Shown piece by piece: positions 47,117 to 59,100 of a stretch of 64,000 nucleotides of DNA. Each line of letters begins with the position of its first letter. Positions within the stretch are counted from its first letter, which is position 1. A program made the translations under genes and the position numbers. The stretch covers positions 5,650,501 through 5,714,500 of the forward strand of contig CM048576.1 in assembly GCA_026413225.1 (NCBI GenBank), written 5' to 3'. The notes under the pieces are model-generated. The model ran no database searches. It had not been told where the DNA came from and saw nothing but the letters and a program-made list of their open reading frames with translations. This stretch comes from Otis tarda. Lineage: Eukaryota; Chordata; Aves; Otidiformes; Otididae.

Positions 47117-49668
47117 AAGGAGAGAGGGCATGCAATTGTGTGTTTCTGATGTCCTGACAGCCTTGCAGAATTGTTCCACTGTTCATGTTTCCCTTTTGAG
47201 GGAAAACAGAACTCCTTGGTTTCTGGATATGCTCCATTCCCTCTAGGAACTGCCAGGAGGTCAGCTCTTCCTGCAGAGCCAGCACAGGTTTGTCAGAGAA
47301 CAAGTTTCCAGCTGGGACCAGAGTTGCCAAGCTATTGTGCCCTCTTTTTCACTTGCCAGAATAACATCAGGCTGCTGATGGGACCATCTATAGTACGAGC
47401 TCAGAGCTAACTTCAGCCTGTGTTTTGATTTGCAACAATGTGGATGCTTTGCTTTGGTGTATTTATCTCTAACCAAAGCATCTGAGGTCTGAAAATGTCT
47501 AAAAGTTGCTGTAGTTCCTACAGCTGGACTCTTTCTCTGGATAAAGCCTATCCTGGTCCCATTACGCGAATCCTCAAATTACACAGCTATAGTTTGGCTC
47601 TGAGGAGCTCTCCCAGGGGAGGACAGGAGGGCATGGGTTAAGCAGCATGTATCAGATAATTCGTGAGGGGTAACACCTCTGATTGCCTTGGGATTCTTGA
47701 AGCTTAGCTCATGTTAGATGAGCTTCTATAGTGAGTGGGTTTTTCCAGCTTCTGCTTATACTATGACTTCTGCTTCCATCTCAGAAGAAATCAGGAAATG
47801 CTGAAAATGACAAGACACAAACACAGTTTTTGTTGCAAACCTCCACACAAGTTCATTCTGAATCACTGCAGGTTATCACCAAAGCAATTGACTGCTTGGT
47901 AACTTAAGATCAGATTCAGGTGTTCTTACTTAGGCTTAATATTGTCTTAATCTCTTCTGATGAAACTACAGAATACAATTCTATTGCACCTGAATCAGAA
48001 CAGCAAATCTTGAGTTATTTATTTATTTATTTATTTTAAAGTTATAGCAAAGCAAGAAGCTTTAGAGGATTTTACCAGCTCAGGACTGGCTTCTAAGGAA
48101 ACCAAGGTGTTTGGAAGAGTTGGATTTCATTAATTATTCTCTGTTTACTTCTCTGAAGCTCCTTTGAAAACAAAGGCTAAATATCCTGAAATCAAGTTTG
48201 TGTTAAAACATCATTTGTAAAGGAATAGAAATATTTGAATATATGATTTGAAGATATTTTAAGACAGTTTTTTGATCTCCTAGTAGGAAGTCTTGATAGA
48301 TAATAGAATGAAATGGAAATGCTGTGCAGGACTCCTTTCTCATAGGAGAAGTGTGATTCGATACAATCGTGGTATTCCATGAAGATATTTTGGTTCTTTT
48401 GAAGGCCCACAGGAAAGTGGGCAGGTTCACCTGTCTGATCCCTTGGCAGTCCACATCAAGCCAAGAGCCTGGTAGATTCAGGAGCACTACAGAAGAGAGC
48501 ACAAAGCATTTAGAGATGCCTTCTTATCAGTGACAATCGGAACAAAATATCATTCTGGAACGTAAAAGTTGTGCTCACTGTGCATCAGGCTTTCCCTCCT
48601 GCGTAAGTGTGTTTCTGTGCGTCTAAAGTGTGCATCTAAAAATCTCCTAGTAATGTACCTGCAGACATCCAGAGAATGGTCAAACCATGTCTGCAGCACC
48701 CTTTTTAATTCTTATTGACTATTGATAAATGAGAGCTGGCAGTTTAATTTGTGCAAGGTGAACTGTTTCATAAATGCTAACAGTAAGTTCTGGGAGTATT
48801 TGATAAATGCAGTGGCAGATGAGATATGGACAGGCCTGCTCAGCCAGAGATGCTCATACATGGTGTACTGTATGTCCCAAGTGACACCATGGAAGGTTAG
48901 TGACCACTCCATTCCCAGTATTACCTGCTGAAAGAAAGTTATTGTCTCCTGCAAAAGATTTTCTTGAATGTTCTGCATCAGCAGAACCATGTTTGTTCCT
49001 CCTGATCCCAGGGACGTGTCCCAGCACTGCTTCTGTGGGTTGCTCGGCATTCAGAAATGAAACCTGCTTTGTTTGTTATCTTGCCAAACCTAATTAAAAT
49101 CAAAGTTAGCAGGTCATCTGCAGGCAACTTTTTTCCTCTTCCTTCCCTCAGCCAACATGAGTCCTTAACTAGAAGTGCAGCAAGCAGATCAGCTCCTGTC
49201 TTTGACAGATGGAGGACTAGCCTATCACACAAACAAGCCATAAGTCACAAAGATGCCAAGGACAGGCTTTTTTTTTTTTTGTTGCCGCTGTTGTTCTCTG
49301 AGGGTTTCTTTGCTGATTGGTGGGGTTTTCGGTTTTTGTTGTTGTTTTTGTTGTGTCCCCCTCCTGTAACAGCTAACGTTTCCACTGACCACGAGCAGAT
49401 CCATAGCAGAGAACAGCCTTCTGTCTTAACTGATCCTGCCTCACCTTTATTGTAACGCCCTTTTATAACTGTAGATAATTGTATTTTCATACAGGTTAAT
49501 TGTTCCAGTGAGTTGAAGGAGAGTCAGCAAAAACCCATGGGAAATTAAGTGCTAAATGTATGACTCTTTAGAGAGCCACTCAGACAAAGCACTGTGAGCT
49601 CCATAATGTGATTTACAGAGAGACGTTGCAGCTGCATTGTCTGCGCTACCCTAGGCCTGTGTTTATCT
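47117..49668. other. Non-coding DNA, no gene recognised
   Basis: Contains an (ATTT)n microsatellite at 48015-48037 and a T/GTT-rich low-complexity stretch at about 49.27-49.36 kb. The + strand frame at 49057-49455 (132 codons) runs through that T-rich stretch and is rich in Phe/Leu for that reason, not as a believable membrane protein. Confidence 0.6.
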
Positions 49669-49721
49669 CTTCCCTGGAGTTTCTTTCTTGTCCTTCTTCC
49701 CTGGAGCTTCTTTCTTGTCCT
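49669..49721. repeat. Tandem duplication, 27-bp period
   Basis: The block CTTCCCTGGAG-T-TTCTTTCTTGTCCT (49669-49694) is repeated at 49696-49721 with one base changed (T to C in the middle). The near-identity points to a fairly recent slippage or duplication. Its pyrimidine-rich strand reads on into further CT-rich sequence. No function is evident. Confidence 0.85.
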
Positions 49722-51168
49722 GTTCCTATCTCCCTGTGCCTCTCTGACATTTACGATCTCTGCTCTCAGTGTGCACTGGATATTTCTCTGTTCCCTGTCT
49801 CTCTTTTTCAAAAAAATCTTCCCGCTCCAGGGCTGCGTATCGGATAGCCTGTCCTGGGTGGGCTTCTACCCCACCCTTTGTGTCAGCAGCCAGTTTTGCC
49901 TGGGTAGCATGCACTTGTGCATATTTATATTTGTCACAAGGCAAACAGTACAGACATTAAGGGAAGGTACAGTGTGTTCAGGTCTTCATCTGTCACAAAG
50001 CAGCAGGTAAACCGTGTTCACAAAAAGAGAAGGATCCAATGGAAAAGGTAAGGTGGACCATCTGCAGCCATTGCAGGATTGGGTTGCCATGGTGACTTGA
50101 ACCCAAAGCTCCTGGATGTATTTGATTTCTGTTATAAAGACTGAGTTGGGCAGAGCAATTACGATTGATGTATGGCCTCTAGAATAGCAGAACTTCTCAA
50201 AGCTATACTGCCTGTATCAGCAGAGTAACTGTGAGTGCCCCCATTTTTTCCCCTATCCTGTGTGTTTTACCTACTTTTTTTCTTAGTTCGAAACAGTCTC
50301 CAGTCCACCAGCAGGCAATTACTACTGTTATTTCTATCATCTGCAAACTAACATCAGGACTAGCTAGTGCAAAACACGGCAGCAGCAGGGCATGTCGGGT
50401 GTATTTTCAGGGAGGCCTCCCCGTATGAGGGAGAGGCATAGAGGAAAGGAGGTGACGTGTCTGGTATGCTACCAAGTACCTGAGGAAAGCTGGCACCCTG
50501 GGGCTGGCAGGACGTAAGGCGGAAACCTGCATGACAGCTAAGAGGAAAAGAGGGAGAGAATGAGAAGAAACTCATAGAAGCAGCAGCAGCATCTTAAACT
50601 GTTATGCAATTCCTGCAGCAGCTGCAGGATGAGTAGAATGCCAAGGAGTTCGGTAACTACCAAGGATGCGCGTAACAGCTAACATGGCCTGGGCTTCTCT
50701 CAACGGTCTGCTGACTACACTTTCTTTGCTCAGATGCTTTTCCCACGCTGTCTGGTGTTGCCCAGGGCTGTCAGCTTGAGCTGTATAGATGTTTCCAAGT
50801 GAGCAAGTCTGCATAACGGTGGACAGCCCCTTACAGAGATACCACCATAGGTCCTGGCAGCAGTGCAGTTTCATTAGTGCTGCGTCTCTCTGGAGTTAAT
50901 TCGGGTAAGCGCTAGAATGGGTCACGGTGGCAGAGCCAGCTCCCTTACAGACACCTTACTTGTCTCTGTACTGCTCTGACTGTACCGGGTAGTGACAGCT
51001 AACATATGATGGGAAAAGTGGCAAACTGCACATGTTCCGGCTCACTTCTGGCTTCAGAACGGCTTGCAGTTCCAATGCACCTCCCATACCAGCCGCTCAG
51101 AAATGAGCTTCATCTTCCCTGATGAGAGGACTTCTCTTCTTCAGCTTTGCCTTCTTTTTGTGCTATAG
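49722..51168. other. Non-coding DNA, no gene recognised
   Basis: Several overlapping short frames, none convincing. The CT-rich DNA to about 49.81 kb continues from the tandem duplication. The last 30 bases form the pyrimidine tract of the candidate exon that follows. Confidence 0.55.
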
Positions 51169-51373
51169 GAGGAATTAGAAAAGAAAGACACGCTGGTCCT
51201 GCAGGTTGTGAAAGGTTTATAACTTCTGCACAGGCTGCTTTGGAGAAGCCCAAGTTGTACAGCCTGCAGTGGGCTGAAGCTGTCTCTGAAGTGGAAAAGA
51301 AGATTTTCTGCTGCGTTCAGCCACCTCAGCATCACTGTTGTTCCTCTGAACTCATCGATACAGCTGAGCCAAG
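51169..51373 (+). other. Best candidate internal exon (205 nt, open frame)
   Basis: An acceptor-like CTTTGCCTTCTTTTTGTGCTATAG ends at 51168 (here split: CTTTGCCTTC, TTTTTGTGC, TATAG). A good donor, CCAAG|GTGAG, begins at 51374. One frame stays open through all 205 bases, entering after the first base of a codon and leaving after two bases (2+201+2). The peptide includes SAQAALEKPKLYSLQWAEAV and EVEKKIFCCVQPPQHHCC; I do not recognise it. The frame meets a stop directly past the donor, as a real exon-bounded frame would. The minus strand is also open (51141-51335). It may be an exon of a non-coding RNA, a lineage-specific coding exon, or chance. No partner exon was found. Confidence 0.3.
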
Positions 51374-51765
51374 GTGAGACCCCCAGGAAATCTCCAACAC
51401 TGGCTTCTCAGTTACAACCAGCATGGTTTTTCACTGCCACTGAATTTTCTTAATCAATAACTATAATCTATGCACAACCCAGTTGTATCCAGCTGTCAGA
51501 GCTTGTAGACTTATGTACCAGCTCTAGCATCCTCATCCCAGCAGGATGTCTTGTCTTGTCGTTTGGCAGCATTTTCATCTCCTCTGCAGATAGCTAGCAT
51601 GTTGCTTTGCTTAGGAGGGAAACAGATTTTGTGCTGATGAGAGGGCGCAGAGAAGATGGAGCCAGACTCTTCTTGATGGCACAAGAAAAACGGATAAAAA
51701 TTTAAAAATTGAAACACAGGAAATTTTGACTGAGCAGTAAAAAACCCCAACCAAACAAAACCCAG
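51374..51765. other. Non-coding DNA, no gene recognised
   Basis: Unique sequence with no recognised feature. A minus-strand open frame (51511-51810) runs into the adjacent CR1 fragment and is not credible as a gene. Confidence 0.55.
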
Positions 51766-51905
51766 CATTTTACAGTGAGGGAGGTTGTGGAATTGCATCC
51801 TCGGAGACATTCAAAACCTGTCTGGACATGGTTCTGGGCAACCTGCCCTAGCTGCCCCTGCCTGGGCAGAGTTTGGACTAGATAGTCTCCAGAGGCTGAG
51901 CAGAA
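51766..51905 (+). mobile_element. CR1 LINE fragment, 3' region
   Basis: TTACAGTGAGGGAGGTTGTGG is followed by GGAGACATTCAAAACCTGTC, TGGACATGGTTCTGGGCAAC, CTGCCCTAGCTGCCCCTGCC and TTTGGACTAGATAGTCTCCAG. This is the order found near the CR1 3' end (AGTGAGGGTGGT, ATTCAAAACCTGCCTGGAC, CCTGGGCAACCTGCTCTAGC, TTGGACCAGATGACCTCCAG). A small deletion is likely between TGAGGG and AGGTTGTGG. The terminal ATTCTATGA tail is missing, so it is truncated at both ends. It has moderate divergence. Confidence 0.85.
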
Positions 51906-53400
51906 CCACAAGGACAGGAATCTAAGCCTATTCAGTTGCAGAAAAAAAAACTAAAAATGTGCACAGTACTGCAAAGCAATCAAAATATTTATATTGCTTA
52001 TTGAAATTCTTTTGTTGTTCTTTGTATTATACAGTATAATGAAGCAAACTTAGGACAGAAAATCCTTATTGTATGTTAGGCTGTCAAAGAATGGCAGAAC
52101 TACTATGGGCCATGAAACCCAGGATGTTTATTGAATTTACAGTTTAGTATTTTAAAGAATTAAATCATCAGCCTCCTGTCACTTTGTGGCTGATAAAACT
52201 CATCCCTTCAGCGGAATTAAGGAGGCTTCCCAGTGATGCCAGCCCAGGACGCAGGAAGCTATTTTCCTTGTTCATCCTAATGCTTGAATCCACCCTGCCC
52301 TCGTCTTTCAGAAAAACATGGACAGCCTCTGGAGAGCCAACTGATCTTCAAGAAAAATGTTTGTTTTCATCATAATAATAAATTCCCAAGAACCATTAAA
52401 TGACAACTTAAAATGTTCTTTTTATAGTGGTCCTTCAACATGGAAGCTGGCTATTCAGGATGAAACCACAGCAGAATGTGTTTAAACATGAACACATTTC
52501 CTAGCTCTCTCAGCCTTCGCTGCCTCTGGACAAGAGGAGGGAGTTTTCTTTTCTGAAGGAGTGCCACATTTGAGTGGCATAGACTCAGCGCTACCACAGC
52601 CTTGCTCTTAGGCTCGCGGTTTCTTTGGGGTTTACATTCAAGGAGGAGACAATGCTCCTGCTCTGATCTGAGAGCTGGCATCTGCCCTTGGGAGTCAGCT
52701 GCCTGTTATGAAATGTTCTCAGGAGGGTTTCTTCAACTGTTTTATTTATAATGGCACAAAGAAAACAGGTTAATAACGCTCAAAAGCCATGAGTCAAGTG
52801 CTGTGACTTTAAACTAGCTCACCGTTTCAGAAAGTAGCTGGCAATTTAAACTAACACATCTTGCATAAATTAAGGGCATGTTTTAGTTCACTGGCTTCTA
52901 TCCTCATGTCTCAGGCAAGGTTATAATCATTTGGGAGATAGCCGTGTTTGGTTGTACATAGTTACTATCTGTCATTCCTAGCTGTTTAAATCATATAACA
53001 AAAAATAAACCTCCATCTGTAAAGAAAAAAAAAAAGAAAAGCATTTTTCTTACTCAGGCAGGACTGTCGGGTCTCTGCATGTGAGTTTTCAGCATGGCTT
53101 GAATGAGAGATGTTCAGCATAGTCCCTACTCGATGTGCTAAAGGAGGAGTTCTGGGATGCAGCCAAGGCGCTGCGGCCATAGGGTAGGATGTCATCTGCA
53201 CAGCTGGAAGGAGCTGTAGCTGCAGTAACAGTCAGATGAGAATGATTTGCCTGCACTGCAATACTCCATTTCCATCCTCTGCATGACAGTTTCCCTCTTT
53301 CTCTGTCTCTCCTTTCTTTCAGCTCCTGTTGAAGTAAGCTGCTTGTTTGTTTTAGAATGAGATGAAGTCATAGTGATGTCCTTATTGCTGGGACAGATTG
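51906..53400. other. Non-coding DNA, no gene recognised
   Basis: No gene is recognised. At about 53.30-53.34 kb a strong pyrimidine tract and CAG are followed only 11 bases later by GTAAGC. This could be a micro-exon in principle but is more likely chance. An A-rich run occurs near 53.02 kb. Confidence 0.55.
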
Positions 53401-53750
53401 GTTGGTGTTATGAATGAAACACCGCTACATCATCACCTCCTCCCCTCCAACGGCTTGATAGCTTCGTCACCAAAGTGAGACTAGCCAGTCAGAGGGGATG
53501 TGGGGCGCTTTCAGTATGGAGCACGCTCTGGTGGGTTTGGGAGATTACTTCTGGTTTTAAGGCTAACGCCAATGGAAATGTTCCCTTCACACTGTTGTCT
53601 TTTTCCTCGGAGTACGCTGCTCGTGAGTGACCTTCCACAGCTTACAGAGAGCGGCTGGTCGTGCCATTAACAGCCGGGGAGATCCTTGTGCTATGGAGCA
53701 GGTTTTCTTCCTCTCGGTTCGCTGCAGCAGCAAAAGCTGCTGCCATTCAC
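53401..53750. other. Moderately CpG-rich stretch
   Basis: I count about 14 CpGs in roughly 340 bases, above the local background. Opposing open frames at 53686-53889 reflect composition. There is no TATA box or other promoter hallmark that I can defend. It may be a weak regulatory patch. Confidence 0.2.
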
Positions 53751-55980
53751 CCTCCAAACCCAGAAGGCAGCCAGGGTAGGGACAAAACTCATGTCAAGAA
53801 AGGTGACTGAAAGATATACCTTAGTTTTCTGCTTTGACACGGCAATGACAGCAAGTGCTGCGAAGTTTGAAGGGAGTGCTGACATGTGACATTAAGTATT
53901 AGACATGACAGGCCCATGCCTACAGTCCAGGCTCCTGGAGTGCCTTCTGTGATTACACTAGGCTTCAACTCTTCTTAACAAAAAAAGTAAAAAGGAGAAA
54001 GAGAGACACAGAAGGGAAGTTGTTTCTAGCTTCCAGGACTTGGAAGACAATCCCAGATGATGTAGGACATATTTCATCTGCATTACAGCTGCTCTCTTCT
54101 TCCTATTTAGAAGTCAAGAAAATACATTTTTGAATCCAGGAGCTGAGACAGTTGCCAAGGGAAACTCAATATTCTAGAGGGAAAATGGTTATTACATTTG
54201 CAAAACTTGAAGTTTCTGTAATCACTAAATGTAAAACAAATGTGACAGAAGGAGGAGGAAAGAGTGGGTGGGAAAATAAGGAGATGAAGTAGAAAGTCAA
54301 ATCAGGCTTTAGCATGAAGTCCTGAAGTCAGCTGTATCCCTTTACAGCACAGAATTTACAGCATTGAGTTCCACAAAAGACACCTGGGAAGCTCTGCGCT
54401 GAAGGGCTCCCAGGGCATGGACTGTGTTGGTCTAGTTTTGTGTGGCACAAATGTACTTGCCTCTGCTGTAATGAGATGCCAGGATAAAATAATATTGGGT
54501 GTCACAGGCTGAGACAAGGGGCTATTTCAGGTCAAAGTTCTCAAACTATGCTGAGTTTCTAAATATACCCAGTGCGTTTGCACACTGTTTTGCAGGCAGA
54601 CATGAGCTCATGCTGCTCACGTTCCAGATTATGAGCCTGTCCTAATGCACAAATTAAGCAGCTACATTCAAAGGTGCTGAGCTCACACCAATATTCCTCA
54701 TATGCAATTCTTGTTCTGCAAACTGTCTCAGGAAATGCTGTCACTGCTATTTATAGAATTATCGTTAGGTTTTTTTTTTTTAATTTCCAAACAAGAAAAT
54801 GAGTGCTTTACAAACAGCTGAAAGGATTAAGTCTTACATGATGAGAAACAGGTAGTGTTCCTCGTGCAGCCGTACGTACAACCCACTCGCATACATAGTA
54901 GGCAGGCACTGAACTGCTCTGGACAGGCATTTGAGAGACAAGAAATGGAAAGTACATATAGAGCTGCAACAAGGCAGACTCTAATTTCCTCCTTTTTAAA
55001 GGCGTGTGCCAGTGAGGATGCTGTCCAGAGCAAGTGTGCAGCAAGGAAGAACGATGCCTTGCAGAGTGGCCACCCACCGTTTGTAGCAGCTCCAAAGGAG
55101 AAAGCTGTCTGGATTTCTGCAGCAGCCCTTGCGTGGGGCTGGGCACAGTGTCACTGTGCCGTCCTGAATCGTAACTCGTACTTCTCCCAGTAGCCTGTGT
55201 GCTCTCGTGTTAGGTTTAAGGATTAGCGGTCCAGGACAGGCTATGCAGGATGAAAGCACGGACAGAGGAGTGGTTCTCTCTGCTCACTGTGAGCTTCAGA
55301 GCCTGGGAGCTGGGGCAGCTTTTACCCAAAGGCGATACGCTGAATGCACTACAGTATTTTCCATTCTGTCACGTATCCGTCAATTGATTTTTCTCTGGCC
55401 ACAAATGCTCTGCTTTGGGGTTGTCATTAGGTGCAAATTGATTGGATTTGAACGTCAGCAGGGAGGCTGGTTAGATGGCATGGACCGCTCTCGCCCACCC
55501 CCCAGGACTGCTCTGACTCGCTAGTGGTCGCGTGTGTATTTTGCCATTTGCCTTCTTTAGCCTGCCTTGAACTTGTTACCATGACCTCCCTGGCAAGGAT
55601 GACTGTCCTGATAGAGGTCTGATACTGAAGAGAGCGGCTCGAAGTGTTTCAGGAAGGGCTGATGCGAACATTAATGCTGTCAGTGAGCGGGAGGGCTCCC
55701 TCCTGCAGTCTGGGTGGCACAGCGTATGTCATAGGACCTGCTGCTGTGGCCTGGGGTGCTCTTCCTTCTGACGTGGGCTGGGTGCAAAGGCAGAGGTGGT
55801 ATTTATTTATTTATTTGTGCACTTTAACAAAAGCTTCTGTCTTTGTGGAGATTGGTGTGTTTTAGAAGTACGTGTCAATTCTGGCAACACCTCACGTACG
55901 TACAATAGAGGCAAAGTGCTTGAGTGTCAAAACATCCTGTTGTGACATTTTCAGAGTAGTCTGAGGGGTTCGTTTCAGCA
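53751..55980. other. Non-coding DNA, no gene recognised
   Basis: The 54.8-55.55 kb part is open on both strands in several overlapping frames (up to 112 codons), with scattered CpGs. The strands cannot be told apart as coding, and no family resemblance appears. A (ATTT)4 microsatellite lies at 55801-55816. Confidence 0.55.
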
Positions 55981-56140
55981 GATTGTTTCAAAACGAATTT
56001 CATTCTTTCAATATCAAAATAATTTGAAAAATTTGACAGTCTGGACTTTTACGGTAAATTTTTAAAAACCCATTTTCCTTCTATGGAATGCAAAAAATGT
56101 GGAAATTTTAATTTCTGTCATTTCTGAGAAATTGGAAAAA
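55981..56140. repeat. AAATTT-rich low-complexity or old repeat
   Basis: A run of words such as TTTCAAAACGAATTTC, ATAATTTGAAAAATTTG, GGTAAATTTTTAAAAACCC and GTGGAAATTTTAATTTC resembles the TTTC/GAAA low-complexity tails and old repeats seen in turtles and other sauropsids. The family is uncertain; it may simply be AT-rich DNA. Confidence 0.3.
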
Positions 56141-59100
56141 TCAGCCTCTGCCACCTCCTTACGCCCAATCTGGAGGTAACTGCATCAAGAAACATTTCTT
56201 GTTTAAAACTTGTTAGCTATCTTCTACTACTAAAGATATTTTCCTCCTTATGTCTCACACCACAGACTATACCATTTATGTGAACAACTCAGTCTCTGGA
56301 GCTTCCAAGATGCAAAGAGATATTTGACAGCTGGGAACCAAAGAGATGAAGGAAGAGATTTTGCTACCTGAAACCAGATAAGTGTGTGATGTAGTTTGTA
56401 AGAATGCCAAGGTCAAAAAGATTGCACCTTCAGGGATCACAATGTCTCTGAAATCTGCCTATGGCTTGCACAAAAATCTGTGGTAAAGCTGGAAGCTGGA
56501 GCCAGATCTTTCTAAATGCACAGTTTTAACTAACCAAGCATTAGTCTTCCTTTGCCCGTATGCATCAATAACCTTCAGGCTACAGATAAAAATAAGAAGA
56601 TGCTCCTATCTAATGAGAGGCACTAAGAGAAGTCACACCAGCTCCAGTCTGATGGGGAGCAGTCTGCTTTACAGAAATCCCACGGTCACTGGCTTCCCTG
56701 GTTCATGATTGCAATAACAGCAGGTGGTTTGAGAGCTCCCTTTCATGCCTAGAAGGGGTTGACTGTGAAGCTTACAGTGAGGATCCAGGGGCCACGTTCA
56801 CCTTTTGTTTTCAGCGGTATTCAGGGAGAAGTGGGTGCTCTGCACCTGCAGAGAGCTAGCTCCTTCTGGGACGTGCGCAGCTGATGCTCCTCCTGCACGT
56901 GTCTTGCTCTTTTCTAACCACAGTTGTTCGTCCTGTTCTCTCTCTCCATTCTAACTGCATACATATTGATTTGGCTTCAAAACAAGGTATTAAAAAAATC
57001 CTCAGAGGTGAAATAGTGTCTGTTCATTGCAGCTGTGCAAAATATTTAACGCGTACGATTGCGCAGGTGGGTTAATTTTAAGCACGCCAACCAGCAGTTG
57101 AGTAAAGAGACCAAAGAACAAAACACAGGATGTCTGGTTTCTCTTTCACAAGGCTTCAAATACCCTGTTACTTGGCACAAATTGTCAAAGGCATTTTATG
57201 ACGCAGATAAATATTTGCAATATAAAACCCCAGCTTAAATCCTTTACTTGCTTTGTCACCGAAGCTGAGACTATTCAACTTTTAGTAAAATCTACTCAAG
57301 CCCAGTCACCTTTTTAAGGCTAGCATCCTGTATTATCTGCATGGTCCACATTAGGTCATGCTAAACTGACAGCTTTGAAGCATGGAGACATTAATTTGGC
57401 TCAAGAACAGACACATTGACACAACCTATGCCCATTCTGCCTCTGCCTCTGAGCATCAACCTGTTTGCACAAGGCCGACTGTGTTAAGTGAGAGCCAGAG
57501 TCAAAAGCACAAGATCAAGTCTAGTGGGGCACAGCATTTTTATGGAAGGGGCATTAAAAGGCTTCTGGAGAAGGAGATTGTAAAACAATAAAAAAAATTT
57601 CCCATGAATTTTTGGTATTTTTGATACAACAGCAAATTTAAAAAACGATTGACCACTTGTAAGTGCAAAGAAATTAATGTATGGTTTTAAGTAAGAAATA
57701 CAGGACAGGTAATACTGCCCCATAAACACTTCCTTTGGGCACAGAGACTATTAATTTTCATGATTCTTCATACCACAAGACAGAAAAGTAATCGTTCAAG
57801 TCATGTATGATGAAATCTAATGTTGTGGTATAATTTCTTCCCATCGATCGTGTCCTAGCCTATCTGGGATGATTTATAGGAATAACTAGGGACAGGGACT
57901 CACTGCAGTATTGCAAGGGCCAGTTAGGTTACGTGCTGTACTGATGTTCAGACTTAATAGATTTTAAATTATAGTTTATGTAGTACTCCTACTGATGCAA
58001 GCTTACCTTGAGGGTCTGAACAGGAGGGGAAAGGGTGGTGGAGCAGCAGCTGGTACAGCTGGCAGTCACCTTGCCAGTTGCATTTGGGTCACTTGGGTAT
58101 GATTAGTCAGCAGGAAAACAGAAGAATCAAAGCAACTTCCAGTCATAGCAAAAAAGGACCGTGACTCAAGGGTGTAAATCAGCACCGATCGGTTCCACTG
58201 ATCCATGCTAGTGAGGGTTTCAATCAGAAATTGGAAGGCAAATAGGTTAATATTCCTTTCCTTTTATACAGAGATGAAATACAGAACCAGTGCTCTCGTG
58301 TCCACAGCAGTTGAGCAGTCTTCAGAGAAACCAAGTTCCTGTAAGCAGACCTGAGAGATGGCATCGAAATTACAACCACTGCTACCACCATCATTCACGC
58401 TGCTATCGCATGCCATACCTCGATGGAGATGGTTCCAGAGTCAAACAGGGTCTTGCTTTTGCTTTTGTCTCAGTAATGTCAAGACGTGGAGGGCCGTAAG
58501 CATCTATAGAGAGGCAGAGGCTCCTGTAGGGAAGCTGGAGAGAAGAGAATGACTCCTGGTTCTGTTCTTGAGCATCAACAGGCTGGAGTTAACCTAAAAA
58601 TGATACAGTCAGAACAGTGTGGCCTGCAGTGTGCTGCATTTGCATTTCTATGGGAATCTCCTCTCCCCAAAACAAACACAGAACCTGGAGGACGACACCC
58701 CAGGGCCAGCAGACCTTACATTGCTTCTGGTATATTGCCTGCAATTACAGGAGCTCAAGATCACTCTGTAATTCACTGTGCAAAAGTTTTCAACATGGTT
58801 CAGCCAAAATTAAATAGCCATTCATATTTTTTACCTGCAATTTTGGGGGCTTTTAGCCATGCTGAACGCATACTACTTTCTACATAGTAGAAGCAAGAAG
58901 CTGCTTGTTTGTTTGAGGATTAGGTGTGGAAGTTTTGCTTTTCCAAATGCTTTGTTGAATTTTGAAAAGAAACAAGCAATGAAATCATAGCAAAAGGGAA
59001 CTGTAGCAAATGAGTGCTTACACTCTGACTAGAAAGAAACAAGGCTTCACTTCATGGACCAGAGCCAAGAGCTATGCTTTTTAAGAAGTTCCAGTGACTC

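Noticed and set aside
49057..49455. A Phe/Leu-rich frame that looks like a membrane protein.
   Set aside because: The hydrophobic run is produced by T-rich and GTT-rich low-complexity DNA at 49.27-49.36 kb.
53310..53340. An 11-base micro-exon between a CTTTCTTTCAG acceptor and a GTAAGC donor; also a 12-base one at 1308-1335.
   Set aside because: Such coincidences are common, and micro-exons cannot be supported without transcript data.
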